This document shows, in pieces, positions 17,835 to 25,011 of a stretch of DNA of 54,560 nt. Source of the DNA: Nostoc sp. NMS7. Its GTDB lineage: Bacteria; Cyanobacteriota; Cyanobacteriia; Cyanobacteriales; Nostocaceae. Each line of letters opens with the position of its first letter. The stretch's first letter is position 1. The stretch spans positions 1 through 54,560 of the forward strand of contig NZ_JABXKJ010000219.1 in the NCBI RefSeq assembly GCF_017115085.1. The letters are read 5' to 3'. The notes below the pieces were generated by a model that did not search any database, was not told the origin of the DNA, and saw only the letters and a list, made by a program, of their open reading frames with translations. The position numbers were made by a program, and so were the translations under genes.

Positions 17835-17915
17835 GGAAAAACGAAACATCGTCTTTATTGCTTTTCTGCGTAGCAGTAATAAATAAAAATGATAGTTGAG
17901 TTTTTCGCAAAATAT

Positions 17916-18083
17916 TTATTTTATTTCTTTAAGCACTGGCAGACTGTCAATATACTCTTCAATTAACTGAGTCAGCGTCTTGTCTTTTTCTACAGCATAT
18001 TCTCTAAATTTTTGCATCCTTCTTGCCGATACCCTTAAACTAATCCGACAATCTTTCATCTCATCCACCCAATAGACGTACAT
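17916..18083 (-). CDS. Small ribbon-helix-helix (CopG/Arc-like) protein
   Basis: The frame encodes 55 residues: a start MYVYWVDEMKDC, then a beta-strand-like RISLRVSARRMQKFREYAV and a helix ending KTLTQLIEEYIDSL. This is the strand-helix-helix pattern of CopG/Arc DNA-binding proteins, which work as dimers and often repress their own operons. An internal ATG at 18059 would give a 47-residue form. It is divergent from tnpB, with 34 bases between starts, so it could sit on and control the shared promoter. Composition and spacing support a real gene. The fold is read by eye; function as a regulator of TnpB is inference. Confidence 0.65.
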   Translation of the reverse strand: MYVYWVDEMKDCRISLRVSARRMQKFREYAVEKDKTLTQLIEEYIDSLPVLKEIK

Positions 18084-18117
18084 TTATGTTATTATAGTTT
18101 ATAAGGAGGCAAGACAA

Positions 18118-19305
18118 ATGCGGACATCCTATCAGTATCGAATTAACCCAAACAAAGAACAAGCAGAAAAGATTGACAAAACGCTAGAAATGTTGCGGTA
18201 TCAATATAACTATTTGCTTACTCAACGGTTTAATTGGTATGAACAAAACCGTTCTCCCATTGATAGATGCTCTGTTATAGTCTCACATCTACCAGAGTTA
18301 AAAGGCAAACCTACTTATTATAGCCAAAAAGCATCACTAACTCAACTCAAAAAAGACAGACCTTGGTACAAAGACATTCATTCTCAAGTGCTACAGGAAA
18401 TCCCCAAGAAAGTTGAAATAACTTTCGATAGATGGTTAAAAGGTGATCTTAATGGTAAGAAATCTGGTAGACTTAGATTTAAAGGGAAAGGACAATATAA
18501 AACATTTACGTTTCCTCAGTTTAAGCAATATCATTTTACTAAGAATAAAATTACATTGTCTAAAATTGGCACAGTCAAAGTAATTGTTCATCGTCAAATA
18601 CCTGAAGGCTTTGATATTAAAACTGTGTCTGTCACCAAAAAAGCAGATGGTTACTATGTAACTCTAAGCCTTGATAGCAAAACAGTTTCGACCATTAAAC
18701 CTAATTTTAATGATGCAAATATTGTTGGTATTGATGTCGGTCTGATTGATTTTATTGTTACTTCCGATAATGAAAGAATTGCTGCACCAAAGTTTTTACG
18801 TAAAGCTGAACGTAGATTAAAATCAGCACAACGTCGTGTTTCTCGCCGTAAAAAAGGTTCTAATCGTCGTAAAAAAGCTATTAAAAAGCTGGGTATTCAG
18901 CATAAAAAAGTATCTGATACCAGAAAGGATTTTCACTTCAAAACAGCTAAAAATATTCTTGATAAATATGATGTAGTAGCCGTTGAAAAACTGAATATCA
19001 AAGGACTAGCTAAAACATGGTTGGCTAAAAGTATCAACGATGCCGCATGGGGGCAGTTTATAACCATACTTTCAAATAAAGCCGTAAACGCTGGTTTGAA
19101 GGTAATATCTGTAAACCCAAATGGTACGAGTCAAGAATGTTCTAATTGTGGTCAAAAGGTCAAGAAACTGTTATCTGAACGGATACATAATTGTCCTAGT
19201 TGCAAAATCAGTTTATGCAGGGACTTGAACGCAAGCATAATTATAAAGAATCGTGGGACGCACGATCTTAAAGCTCAAATTATGTCCTCAACGAGGAGTC
19301 TTTGA
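18118..19305 (+). CDS. tnpB: RNA-guided endonuclease TnpB (IS605 OrfB family)
   Basis: The 395-residue protein has an N-terminal wedge/recognition region (1-195) and a RuvC-like nuclease split over three motifs: D206 in VGIDVGLIDF, E290 in VAVEKLNIKGL and D369 in CRDLNAS. A four-cysteine zinc finger (C341, C344, C359, C362) lies between the last two. All three acidic catalytic residues are kept and the length is normal, so the enzyme should be active. Known TnpB proteins cut DNA guided by an RNA made from the element's right end. A strong GGAGG ribosome site precedes the ATG. The lysine-rich, AT-rich coding sequence differs from the neighbours, as expected for mobile DNA. Confidence 0.95.
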   Translation: MRTSYQYRINPNKEQAEKIDKTLEMLRYQYNYLLTQRFNWYEQNRSPIDRCSVIVSHLPELKGKPTYYSQKASLTQLKKDRPWYKDIHSQVLQEIPKKVEITFDRWLKGDLNGKKSGRLRFKGKGQYKTFTFPQFKQYHFTKNKITLSKIGTVKVIVHRQIPEGFDIKTVSVTKKADGYYVTLSLDSKTVSTIKPNFNDANIVGIDVGLIDFIVTSDNERIAAPKFLRKAERRLKSAQRRVSRRKKGSNRRKKAIKKLGIQHKKVSDTRKDFHFKTAKNILDKYDVVAVEKLNIKGLAKTWLAKSINDAAWGQFITILSNKAVNAGLKVISVNPNGTSQECSNCGQKVKKLLSERIHNCPSCKISLCRDLNASIIIKNRGTHDLKAQIMSSTRSL

Positions 19306-19309
19306 GAAG

Positions 19310-19340
19310 CCTACACTTACCTGTACTCAGGAAGTGTAGG
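19310..19340 (+). ncRNA. Right-end hairpin, probable 3' part of the TnpB guide RNA (omega RNA)
   Basis: CCTACACTT (19310-19318) pairs with AAGTGTAGG (19332-19340), with an inner CCTG/CAGG stem and a TACT loop. The hairpin starts five bases past the tnpB stop, the usual place of the right-end hairpin of IS605 elements. In studied elements the guide RNA overlaps the tnpB 3' end, and the guide is the sequence just past the element end, here from about 19346. Only the hairpin is seen directly. Confidence 0.6.
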
Positions 19341-19519
19341 TACGTCACTCTGAGATTGTTTATCCACTTTGGCAAGAGGGCGAAGGAAAATTGCAGGGCG
19401 AGATGGGGGAGATGAAAGAGCGAAATCTTCCTTATTCTCTTTTAATTTGTGCAACTTTAAGCACAGAAAATAGAGTTATGCTAATTTTTATGAATATTTA
19501 ATACTTGGGCGAGAACACG

Positions 19520-19990
19520 ATGACTCTGGAACTTTCTGCGTCGGTAAAATATTGGCTGAACTTCATTCATCCGGTGCTGATGTGGGCGCTATTAGCACTC
19601 TCAATTTATGCTGCCTACTTGGGGCTGCAAGTACAGCGTACCAGAAATGCTCAGGGGGAAGAAAAGAAAGAACTGATTAAAGGTAGATATAACGTCAGAC
19701 ACTACCAAATGGGGTCTATACTCCTAGCTTTGATGGTGACAGGTGCGATCGCTGCTATGGCTGTCACTTACATTAATAACCAAAAGTTATTTGTCGGGCC
19801 TCATCTACTAGCAGGACTGGGTATGATGTGTTTGATTGCATTTTCTGCTGCTTTGTCTCCTTATATGCAGAAAGGGGCGAATTGGGCGCGTGCAACTCAC
19901 ATTCTCTTGAATTTCACCCTTTTGGGACTTTTTGCTTGGCAGGCTGTTAGTGGCGTGCAAATTGTCCAAAAAATTCTCACTGGTACATGA
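19520..19990 (+). CDS. DUF4079 domain-containing membrane protein
   Basis: The protein has about 156 residues and four hydrophobic segments (around 12-32, 60-82, 92-112 and 123-145). Between the first two is a charged loop (QRTRNAQGEEKKELIKGRYN) with a conserved-looking RHYQMG. This matches DUF4079, a family of cyanobacteria and plastids with unknown function that vaguely resembles di-haem cytochrome b561-type membrane proteins. The ATG at 19520 was chosen over a TTG at 19505. The stop codon TGA and the bases just before it fall at the edge of a 131-bp MITE-like element, so the C-terminus may have been altered by its insertion. Confidence 0.85.
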   Translation: MTLELSASVKYWLNFIHPVLMWALLALSIYAAYLGLQVQRTRNAQGEEKKELIKGRYNVRHYQMGSILLALMVTGAIAAMAVTYINNQKLFVGPHLLAGLGMMCLIAFSAALSPYMQKGANWARATHILLNFTLLGLFAWQAVSGVQIVQKILTGT

Positions 19991-20118
19991 ACCTATCCCA
20001 CTAATAAAATTTGTGCTACAAAGCTTAAGTTGATTGAGAACTCAAAACGAAAAATCAAGCTTTTCAAGCACATTTTACGAAAAGAAGTAGAGATTTTTAG
20101 AATAGTGGGATAGGTTCA
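19988..20118. mobile_element. 131-bp MITE-like element with 16-bp terminal inverted repeats
   Basis: TGAACCTATCCCACTA at the left end is repeated exactly, inverted, as TAGTGGGATAGGTTCA at the right end. The interior is AT-rich, non-coding, and holds a weaker AAGCTT inverted pair. The left terminal repeat provides the TGA stop of the DUF4079 gene. A perfect target duplication is not obvious. The element could also fold into a hairpin after that gene. Confidence 0.85.
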
Positions 20119-20171
20119 TAGTAAGTAGTCATTTGTCAGTTGTCATTCGTTTATGACAACTGACAAATGAC

Positions 20172-20846
20172 TCAGGGCTTTTGCTTGAAATTGCCACTAC
20201 AGGGTATTTCTAAAGATTTCTGAAAATCTTCCTGAACTTTGCGAGTTAAGCGACGGGAGACTTGGCGGACAATTTGGTTAAGTAAGCGATCGCCTGTAGA
20301 TTGAATTATAGACTGGGGTAAGCGCTGAATAAACCTGGGAAAGTGCAAATAAACCATTAAATCCAATTCCCATTCAACTCTGGTAACCTCGCCAATACTA
20401 GTAAAAGCATCGCTTTCTATTAACTGTAGAGATGCGCGATAGTCTACGTCATAACCAGGCGGCTGGTAATCAGGAATGGGAATTGTACGGATGCGGTAAA
20501 TACCTTCTTCTGGGGGCAACAATTCCAAACCAATTTTCGGTTCTACTTCATAACCAAAAGCACCAAAACGACCAATTACTAAAGCGTAGCCATTTTCCCC
20601 AAGTGATTCCACCTTCATCGGTTGAGCGCAATCAGAAAACCATGAAGCGTGAGCATTAAGATACTCGGCAACCTTCTCTATTGGGGCAGGCATTTCCATA
20701 AAATCTTGATAACGACCAGAAAATGTTGTGAGCGTCGCTACATTTCCTTGTCTGAATACGTCCTCGGCTTGTTCTTGGCTGGACGCTACAGGTAAAACTG
20801 CTTCTGTTATTTCCCAGGATTTATATTCGCTTTTTCTTGAAAGCAT
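20172..20846 (-). CDS. DUF1997 family protein
   Basis: The 224-residue soluble protein matches the cyanobacterial/plant DUF1997 family as recalled: an N-terminal part rich in charged residues, then FSGRYQDFMEMPAPIEKVAE, GRFGAFGYEVEPKIGLEL, and a C-terminal RVEWELDLMVYLHFPRFIQR followed by a basic helix ending VRQVSRRLTRKVQEDF. The fold resembles START/SRPBCC-type lipid-binding proteins, but the function is unknown. No signal peptide is seen. It is convergent with the DUF4079 gene and divergent from the SDR gene. Confidence 0.82.
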   Translation of the reverse strand: MLSRKSEYKSWEITEAVLPVASSQEQAEDVFRQGNVATLTTFSGRYQDFMEMPAPIEKVAEYLNAHASWFSDCAQPMKVESLGENGYALVIGRFGAFGYEVEPKIGLELLPPEEGIYRIRTIPIPDYQPPGYDVDYRASLQLIESDAFTSIGEVTRVEWELDLMVYLHFPRFIQRLPQSIIQSTGDRLLNQIVRQVSRRLTRKVQEDFQKSLEIPCSGNFKQKP

Positions 20847-21024
20847 AAATGCGTTACTGTATAATTTTGCGTTCGTCTATATTAATAGTTCCCCAGATGC
20901 TTGGGTCATTTCGTACCAGTATTCCATTTTCACCCAAACCTTATAAATCTACCATCAACTCCATAGAATTACTAAAATAAAGAACTGAGCAAGCACATAA
21001 TAGTTTCCCAGGATAGCATTTCTC

Positions 21025-21681
21025 ATGAAAGCATTTGTAGCAGGGGCAACGGGTGAAACAGGTCGGCGGATTGTCCAAGAGTTGATAGCGCGGAATATTC
21101 CCGTCATAGCCTTGGTGCGGGATATTGAGAAAGCTAGGGGTATTCTGTCTCCTGAAGCCGAATTGGTGGTAGGTGACGTGTTACAACCAGAAAGTCTGAC
21201 TGCTGCGTTGCGAGATAGCACAGTTTTGTTAGTTGCTACTGGGGCAAAACCTAGCTTTGACCCCACTGGCCCCTATAAAGTGGATTTTGAAGGGACTAAA
21301 AATTTAGTAAATGCTGCTAAGGCAAAGGGAATTGAGCATTTTGTCTTCGTTTCTTCTTTGTCTACTTCGCGGTTATTCCATCCACTGAACTTGTTTTGGC
21401 TGATTTTGCTATGGAAAAAGCAAGCTGAAGAGTATATCCAAAAAAGTGGTCTTACTTATACGATTGTGCGTCCTGGTGGGTTGAAGAATGAAGATAACCC
21501 CGACCCGATCGTGATGCAGAGTGCTGATACACTCTTCGAGGGTAGCATCCCCAGGCAAAAAGTCGCCCAAGTTGCTGTTGAGGCGCTGTTTGAAGCAGAT
21601 GCACGCAATAAAATTGTCGAAATTGTTGCCAAACCGGAAGCAGCCTCAAAAAGCTTTCAGGAGCTATTTCAACAGTCCTGA
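21025..21681 (+). CDS. Atypical SDR / NAD(P)-binding protein
   Basis: The 218-residue protein is a compact Rossmann-fold protein of the atypical short-chain dehydrogenase type. The nucleotide loop is GATGETG at 7-13, followed by a basic VALVRD-type segment that favours NADP. The middle has VFVSSLSTSR and the C-terminal part YTIVRPGGL, typical of NmrA-like/Tic62-like/Ycf39-like proteins. The usual YxxxK catalytic pair is not evident, so it may bind a cofactor for sensing or chaperoning rather than catalyse a reaction. No signal peptide. It starts at ATG and stands alone on its strand. Confidence 0.88.
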   Translation: MKAFVAGATGETGRRIVQELIARNIPVIALVRDIEKARGILSPEAELVVGDVLQPESLTAALRDSTVLLVATGAKPSFDPTGPYKVDFEGTKNLVNAAKAKGIEHFVFVSSLSTSRLFHPLNLFWLILLWKKQAEEYIQKSGLTYTIVRPGGLKNEDNPDPIVMQSADTLFEGSIPRQKVAQVAVEALFEADARNKIVEIVAKPEAASKSFQELFQQS

Positions 21682-21878
21682 TATCCGATCTAAATTGACC
21701 GCCCCTTGATTCGACTCCGTAAAGCGATCGCTCCATCCCACACCCAAAACGTAGGGGTAAAGCGCAATGCTAAACCCCTTATTCAGGACAGACAAGCGAT
21801 CGCTCTGAAAAATTACCTCTGAAAAAATGCAATTTTAGTATGATAAAAGAGACAAAATATGTTCAGGTGTCATAGCCG

Positions 21879-22348
21879 TTAAACCTTCAATATGAAGTAC
21901 TCACTATTGAAAATATCTTCAGGAGTAAAAGGGCATTTATCTGGAAAAATCTCAGGTGTAAAGCTGTTTTTTGAATTGCTTGCCTTCTGGCTTTAATATA
22001 AACTGCATCTAAGCAGTTAAGAGAATAGTTATAAAGTATTTTGGAACGAAAAGAAAATTCTAGCTCATCACGAAAATTAGTTATTTTTATTTGCCAGCCT
22101 CGTTGGCAATCTTCTTTTTGAATTTTCCAATAACGATAAAGTAAAAGATGAATTAATAATTGTTTTAAGTAACTTTCTACTTTTCGTCTTTGTTCAATTC
22201 CCAAAGCTTCGATTTCTTCTGATAAATGTTGCCAATCGAGATTTTCAATATCTTTATTTTCTAATTGTTTAAGTGTTGTTTCTACCTATAAATAATAATC
22301 TTCTTCGTAACGGGGAGGTTCAACAGATTTTAATATTTCTGTTGTCAT
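21879..22348 (-). pseudogene. DUF29 family protein, broken by a stop and a frameshift
   Basis: The start MTTEILKSVEPPRYEEDYYL is followed by TAG at codon 21, where the family usually has a Trp, then VETTLKQLENKDIENLDWQH and EEIEALGIEQRRKVESYL continue in frame. Near the 3' end the frame shifts by one base after ARRQAIQK; in the other frame the family's ending FTPEIFPDKCPFTPEDIFNS reappears and reaches a stop at 21879. DUF29 proteins are about 150 residues and of unknown function, and are common in Nostoc. Two inactivating changes mark this as decayed. Confidence 0.8.
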
Positions 22349-22638
22349 AGCTAATCGCTGGAAAAATCAATTCTGTAATTATAACATAGGTAAGCGATCG
22401 CCTTAAGTTTCAGCCGCATCATTAATAACAACTTATGTGATTTTAGCGACTAAGACAATACTTATTCGGTATTTTTGGGAGGATGTCGCTTGCTATACTT
22501 ATTTATGCTCGTTTTTTCTAATTATTAAAAAAATGAGCGAATCGGCAATGATAACTGATAATAAAGTATGAACTTTGCCAGAATGAGTACGTCAATGATT
22601 ATTGTTAGCAAAAAGAGCAAATTTGAAGGAGTCGGACT
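22349..22638. other. Intergenic region between the DUF29 remnant and the muramidase gene
   Basis: About 290 bp of mostly AT-rich sequence with one GCGATCGC octamer. No gene, tRNA or clear terminator was seen. The right end carries AAGGAG (22626-22631), which decides the start of the next gene. Confidence 0.5.
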
Positions 22639-23331
22639 CTGAAAGGCTTTGAATTCAAAGGCGTTGAAAAACTTATTGGGCCAATAGCCGCGCTTCTCGG
22701 CTTTGTATATTTGTTGCAATGGTATATTGGAGACTTGCGATCGCCTTCTGATCCCATCTTTGAAGAGAAACAGCCGCCTTTGGTGATGAAACAGGGCGAT
22801 CCCTATATCCGTGCTTTAATGCGAACTATTTCGGCGAGTGAGGCTAGTGGAAACCGTCCCTATTCGCTGTTGTATGGTGGACAACAAGTCAACGATCTTA
22901 GCCGACATCCTGAGATATGCGTCACAATTGTCACAGGCCCCAACACAGGTAATTGTTCCACTGCTGCTGGTAGATATCAAATTATCAACGTTACTTGGTA
23001 TCGTTTAGCCCCGCGTTATCACCCAAAGCCGATGCAGATGATGTTTTGGACTGCTTATAGTTTTGAAGCAGAATATCAAGATGTAGTAGTTTACCGTTGG
23101 TTAAATGATTCTAAAGTTTGGGGAATTGATATTTCCCAACAGTTGCGTCACGGAAAGTTAAATGATGTTTTGCGGCGACTCTCTCCCACCTGGACAAGTC
23201 TCGGATATGGTATACAAACAAATTTTGTTAGTAGCTCTTTGCCTAAAGTTTATCAGAAAATGTTGCAAGAGGAATTAACCGCAGCCAAGCAACCAACCCC
23301 TTCAGGGAATTCAAAATTCAAAATGAATTAA
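22639..23331 (+). CDS. GH104-like muramidase / lytic enzyme with N-terminal membrane anchor
   Basis: The protein has about 230 residues. Its C-terminal domain resembles phage lambda-type endolysins (GH104): a catalytic glutamate in ISASEASGNRPYSLLYGG (E68), a CSTAAGRYQI block and an aromatic-rich tail. It should cut peptidoglycan glycan strands. The start is the issue: no ATG or GTG opens the frame. CTG at 22639, seven bases after a perfect AAGGAG, gives a natural N-terminus (MKGFEFKGVEKLIGPIAALL) with one membrane segment; TTG at 22711 would remove that segment. I favour CTG, perhaps a mutated ATG. It would act at the cell wall, held by the anchor. Confidence 0.8.
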   Translation: MKGFEFKGVEKLIGPIAALLGFVYLLQWYIGDLRSPSDPIFEEKQPPLVMKQGDPYIRALMRTISASEASGNRPYSLLYGGQQVNDLSRHPEICVTIVTGPNTGNCSTAAGRYQIINVTWYRLAPRYHPKPMQMMFWTAYSFEAEYQDVVVYRWLNDSKVWGIDISQQLRHGKLNDVLRRLSPTWTSLGYGIQTNFVSSSLPKVYQKMLQEELTAAKQPTPSGNSKFKMN

Positions 23332-23376
23332 CTTATGAATTAGGGTAGCAACGGTTAAAGAAGTAGGGAAGTTATT

Positions 23377-24216
23377 CTAGTTTTGAATTTGCTTTTTAAA
23401 AAAATATTTGATATTTTGCACAAATTCTCCAGCATTTTCAAAGTGAATGTTATGTGCAGTATTACTAATTACTTTTAGTTGGGCAATTTTACATATATTA
23501 GCCATTTCTGTATTTATATCTCTAAACTTTTCATCATTTTCACCAGCTACTAAAAGTAAAGGCATTGTATTATCTTTGAGTTTTTCCCATAAAGATGGTT
23601 GATTACCAGTCCCCATAAATTGGAGTGATTTCGTTAATTCAGTCAGATGATTCTGCAAACGATTTTCTAGCAATCTTTCAAATTCTGGATGATTTTTGAT
23701 AGAACCAAAAATTGGCTGACTATACCAATTTGACACAAAAGCAGCAAAATCAGTTTTAATAATACTTCTGCTTAATTTTCTAGCTATTTGAGCATCACGT
23801 CTAACTCGTTCTAATCGATCTGCTTCTGTTGCTAAACCTGGGGAAGCTGATTCTAATACAACTTTAACAAAACGTTCTGGGAAATGTAAAGTTAGGTATA
23901 AAGCCAATCTTCCACCCATTGAATAACCAATTAAGTAGCATTTATCTATTTTTAATTCATCTAATAAATTGATTATTGCTTGAGCCGTGGGTTCTATTTT
24001 ATAGTATTCATCACCTCCTAAAACTTGGGTTTTACCATGTCCTGGCAAGTCAAGAGTGAGATAAGAAAAATCCTCAGCTAGTAATTTTATAGCTTCATCA
24101 AATTCATTAATGTTTCCCATGAAGCCGTGCAAGAAAAGAATTAGAGGTTTGTTTATATTGACATTTAAATAATAGTTAAATTTATATTTTTTTAAAGTCA
24201 TTTCCGCAAGCTTCAT
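23377..24216 (-). CDS. menH: 2-succinyl-6-hydroxy-2,4-cyclohexadiene-1-carboxylate synthase (MenH)
   Basis: The 279-residue alpha/beta hydrolase removes pyruvate from SEPHCHC to form SHCHC in phylloquinone (or menaquinone) synthesis, whose quinone serves photosystem I in cyanobacteria. Motifs: oxyanion region LILFLHGFMGN, nucleophile S99 in GYSMGGR, an ASPGL segment typical of MenH, an acid in GENDEKF and H255/H258 in TAHNIHFEN. It is cytosolic. An alternative start at M6 (24201) fits some relatives better. No other men genes are near. MenH and related hydrolases are easily confused, but SASPGL and the overall length favour MenH. Confidence 0.85.
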   Translation of the reverse strand: MKLAEMTLKKYKFNYYLNVNINKPLILFLHGFMGNINEFDEAIKLLAEDFSYLTLDLPGHGKTQVLGGDEYYKIEPTAQAIINLLDELKIDKCYLIGYSMGGRLALYLTLHFPERFVKVVLESASPGLATEADRLERVRRDAQIARKLSRSIIKTDFAAFVSNWYSQPIFGSIKNHPEFERLLENRLQNHLTELTKSLQFMGTGNQPSLWEKLKDNTMPLLLVAGENDEKFRDINTEMANICKIAQLKVISNTAHNIHFENAGEFVQNIKYFFKKQIQN

Positions 24217-24343
24217 TAGGAATTACGAATTACGAATTATTTTAATTTTGGCATAAATAACCCTCTGCCTGAGTCAATACAGCAAATCTGGCATCTCTAC
24301 AAAATGTCTTGTCGTGCTAGTTAATTTTTTCTTTTTGTAATTA

Positions 24344-24745
24344 TTAAGGTAAAAATCGATCTAAAGCAGCTTTTAGCTGTTTAATTTCAAGATCAATATT
24401 ACCCTCTTGTGCGGCTCTAGCAATACACTCAGTTAAATGTTCATCCAAAACAATTCGCGCTACCCGATCCAATGCGCCGCGCACTGCGGCAATTTGCAGT
24501 AGAACATCAGGACAAGGGGTACTTTGCTGCACCATTCCCTTAATACCGCGAACATGTCCTTCTATACGCGATAATCGATTAACAATTCGCCGTAAAGACT
24601 CTTCGCTATGGACATGAGGATGAGTCGATTCTTCACTCCCATGAGTATGATCTGTATACTCATGGTCTGTATCTTGATGGTGGGAATGTTCTGCTTGCTG
24701 GGATATTGGCAAGGATTCCTTGCCTAATCGGTTTGATACATTCAT
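24344..24745 (-). CDS. CsoR/RcnR-family metal-sensing repressor, InrS-like (nickel)
   Basis: The 133-residue protein has a histidine-rich N-terminal tail (nine His between 20 and 46) and an all-helical CsoR-family core starting at LRRIVNRLSRIEGHVRGIKG. The metal residues are C78, H103 and C107, spaced 25 and 4 apart, and H46 lies 32 before C78. That is the spacing of the nickel ligands of Synechocystis InrS (H21, C53, H78, C82) as I recall them, which points to nickel sensing. Such proteins release DNA when loaded with metal and so allow export genes to be read. No exporter gene is adjacent. A 13-bp palindrome (24775-24787) upstream may be an operator. Confidence 0.88.
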   Translation of the reverse strand: MNVSNRLGKESLPISQQAEHSHHQDTDHEYTDHTHGSEESTHPHVHSEESLRRIVNRLSRIEGHVRGIKGMVQQSTPCPDVLLQIAAVRGALDRVARIVLDEHLTECIARAAQEGNIDLEIKQLKAALDRFLP

Positions 24746-24774
24746 GAGTTATCAAAGAACTTGTAGTTTTAAGA

Positions 24775-24787
24775 TCCTAATTTAGGA
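24775..24787. promoter_or_regulatory. 13-bp palindrome upstream of the InrS-like gene
   Basis: TCCTAATTTAGGA is a perfect palindrome about the central T, 30 bases upstream of the regulator's start. It could be an operator for self-control. It lacks the G-tract usual for RcnR/CsoR-type sites, so the assignment is weak. Confidence 0.3.
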
Positions 24788-24866
24788 CTCGACCAACCAA
24801 AAATTTCTAGGTCAGGGTGGAGAGTGGAGGAATGAGGGAGAATTAGAATTTCGTTTATTTAGCTTA

Positions 24867-24962
24867 AAAGACTTCCAAATAAAAAATATCCAACTATTTC
24901 TTGTGGGATGGGCGTCTCGCCCGTCCTAAGAACTGGGCGGACTAGAGACCTTACCCCACAAG
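24867..24962. mobile_element. Truncated relative of the 2621-2772 MITE
   Basis: The start GACTTCCAAATAAAAAATAT followed by CTTGTGGGATGGGCGTC matches the right-hand end of the 2621-2772 element, read on the other strand. An inner pair CTTGTGGG (24900-24907) and CCCACAAG (24955-24962) can form a hairpin. The other terminal repeat is missing. Confidence 0.65.
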
Positions 24963-25011
24963 ACTCGTTCTTCTGCCTCATCTCCTCCACTCTCCATCCC
25001 CCCTAACTCTA

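Larger units (their letters stand above)
17916..19345 (+). mobile_element. IS200/IS605-type element with TnpB only (IS1341-like)
   Basis: The unit holds tnpB, a divergent small RHH gene and a right-end hairpin at 19310-19340. No TnpA (Y1) transposase is present inside it, so movement would need help from outside. The right boundary is placed just after the hairpin; the left is uncertain and could extend to the structured repeat at 17781. Boundaries are approximate because the target site is not known. Confidence 0.7.

Noticed and set aside
20432..20659. Plus-strand frame inside the DUF1997 gene
   Set aside because: Antisense to a conserved gene with no independent support.
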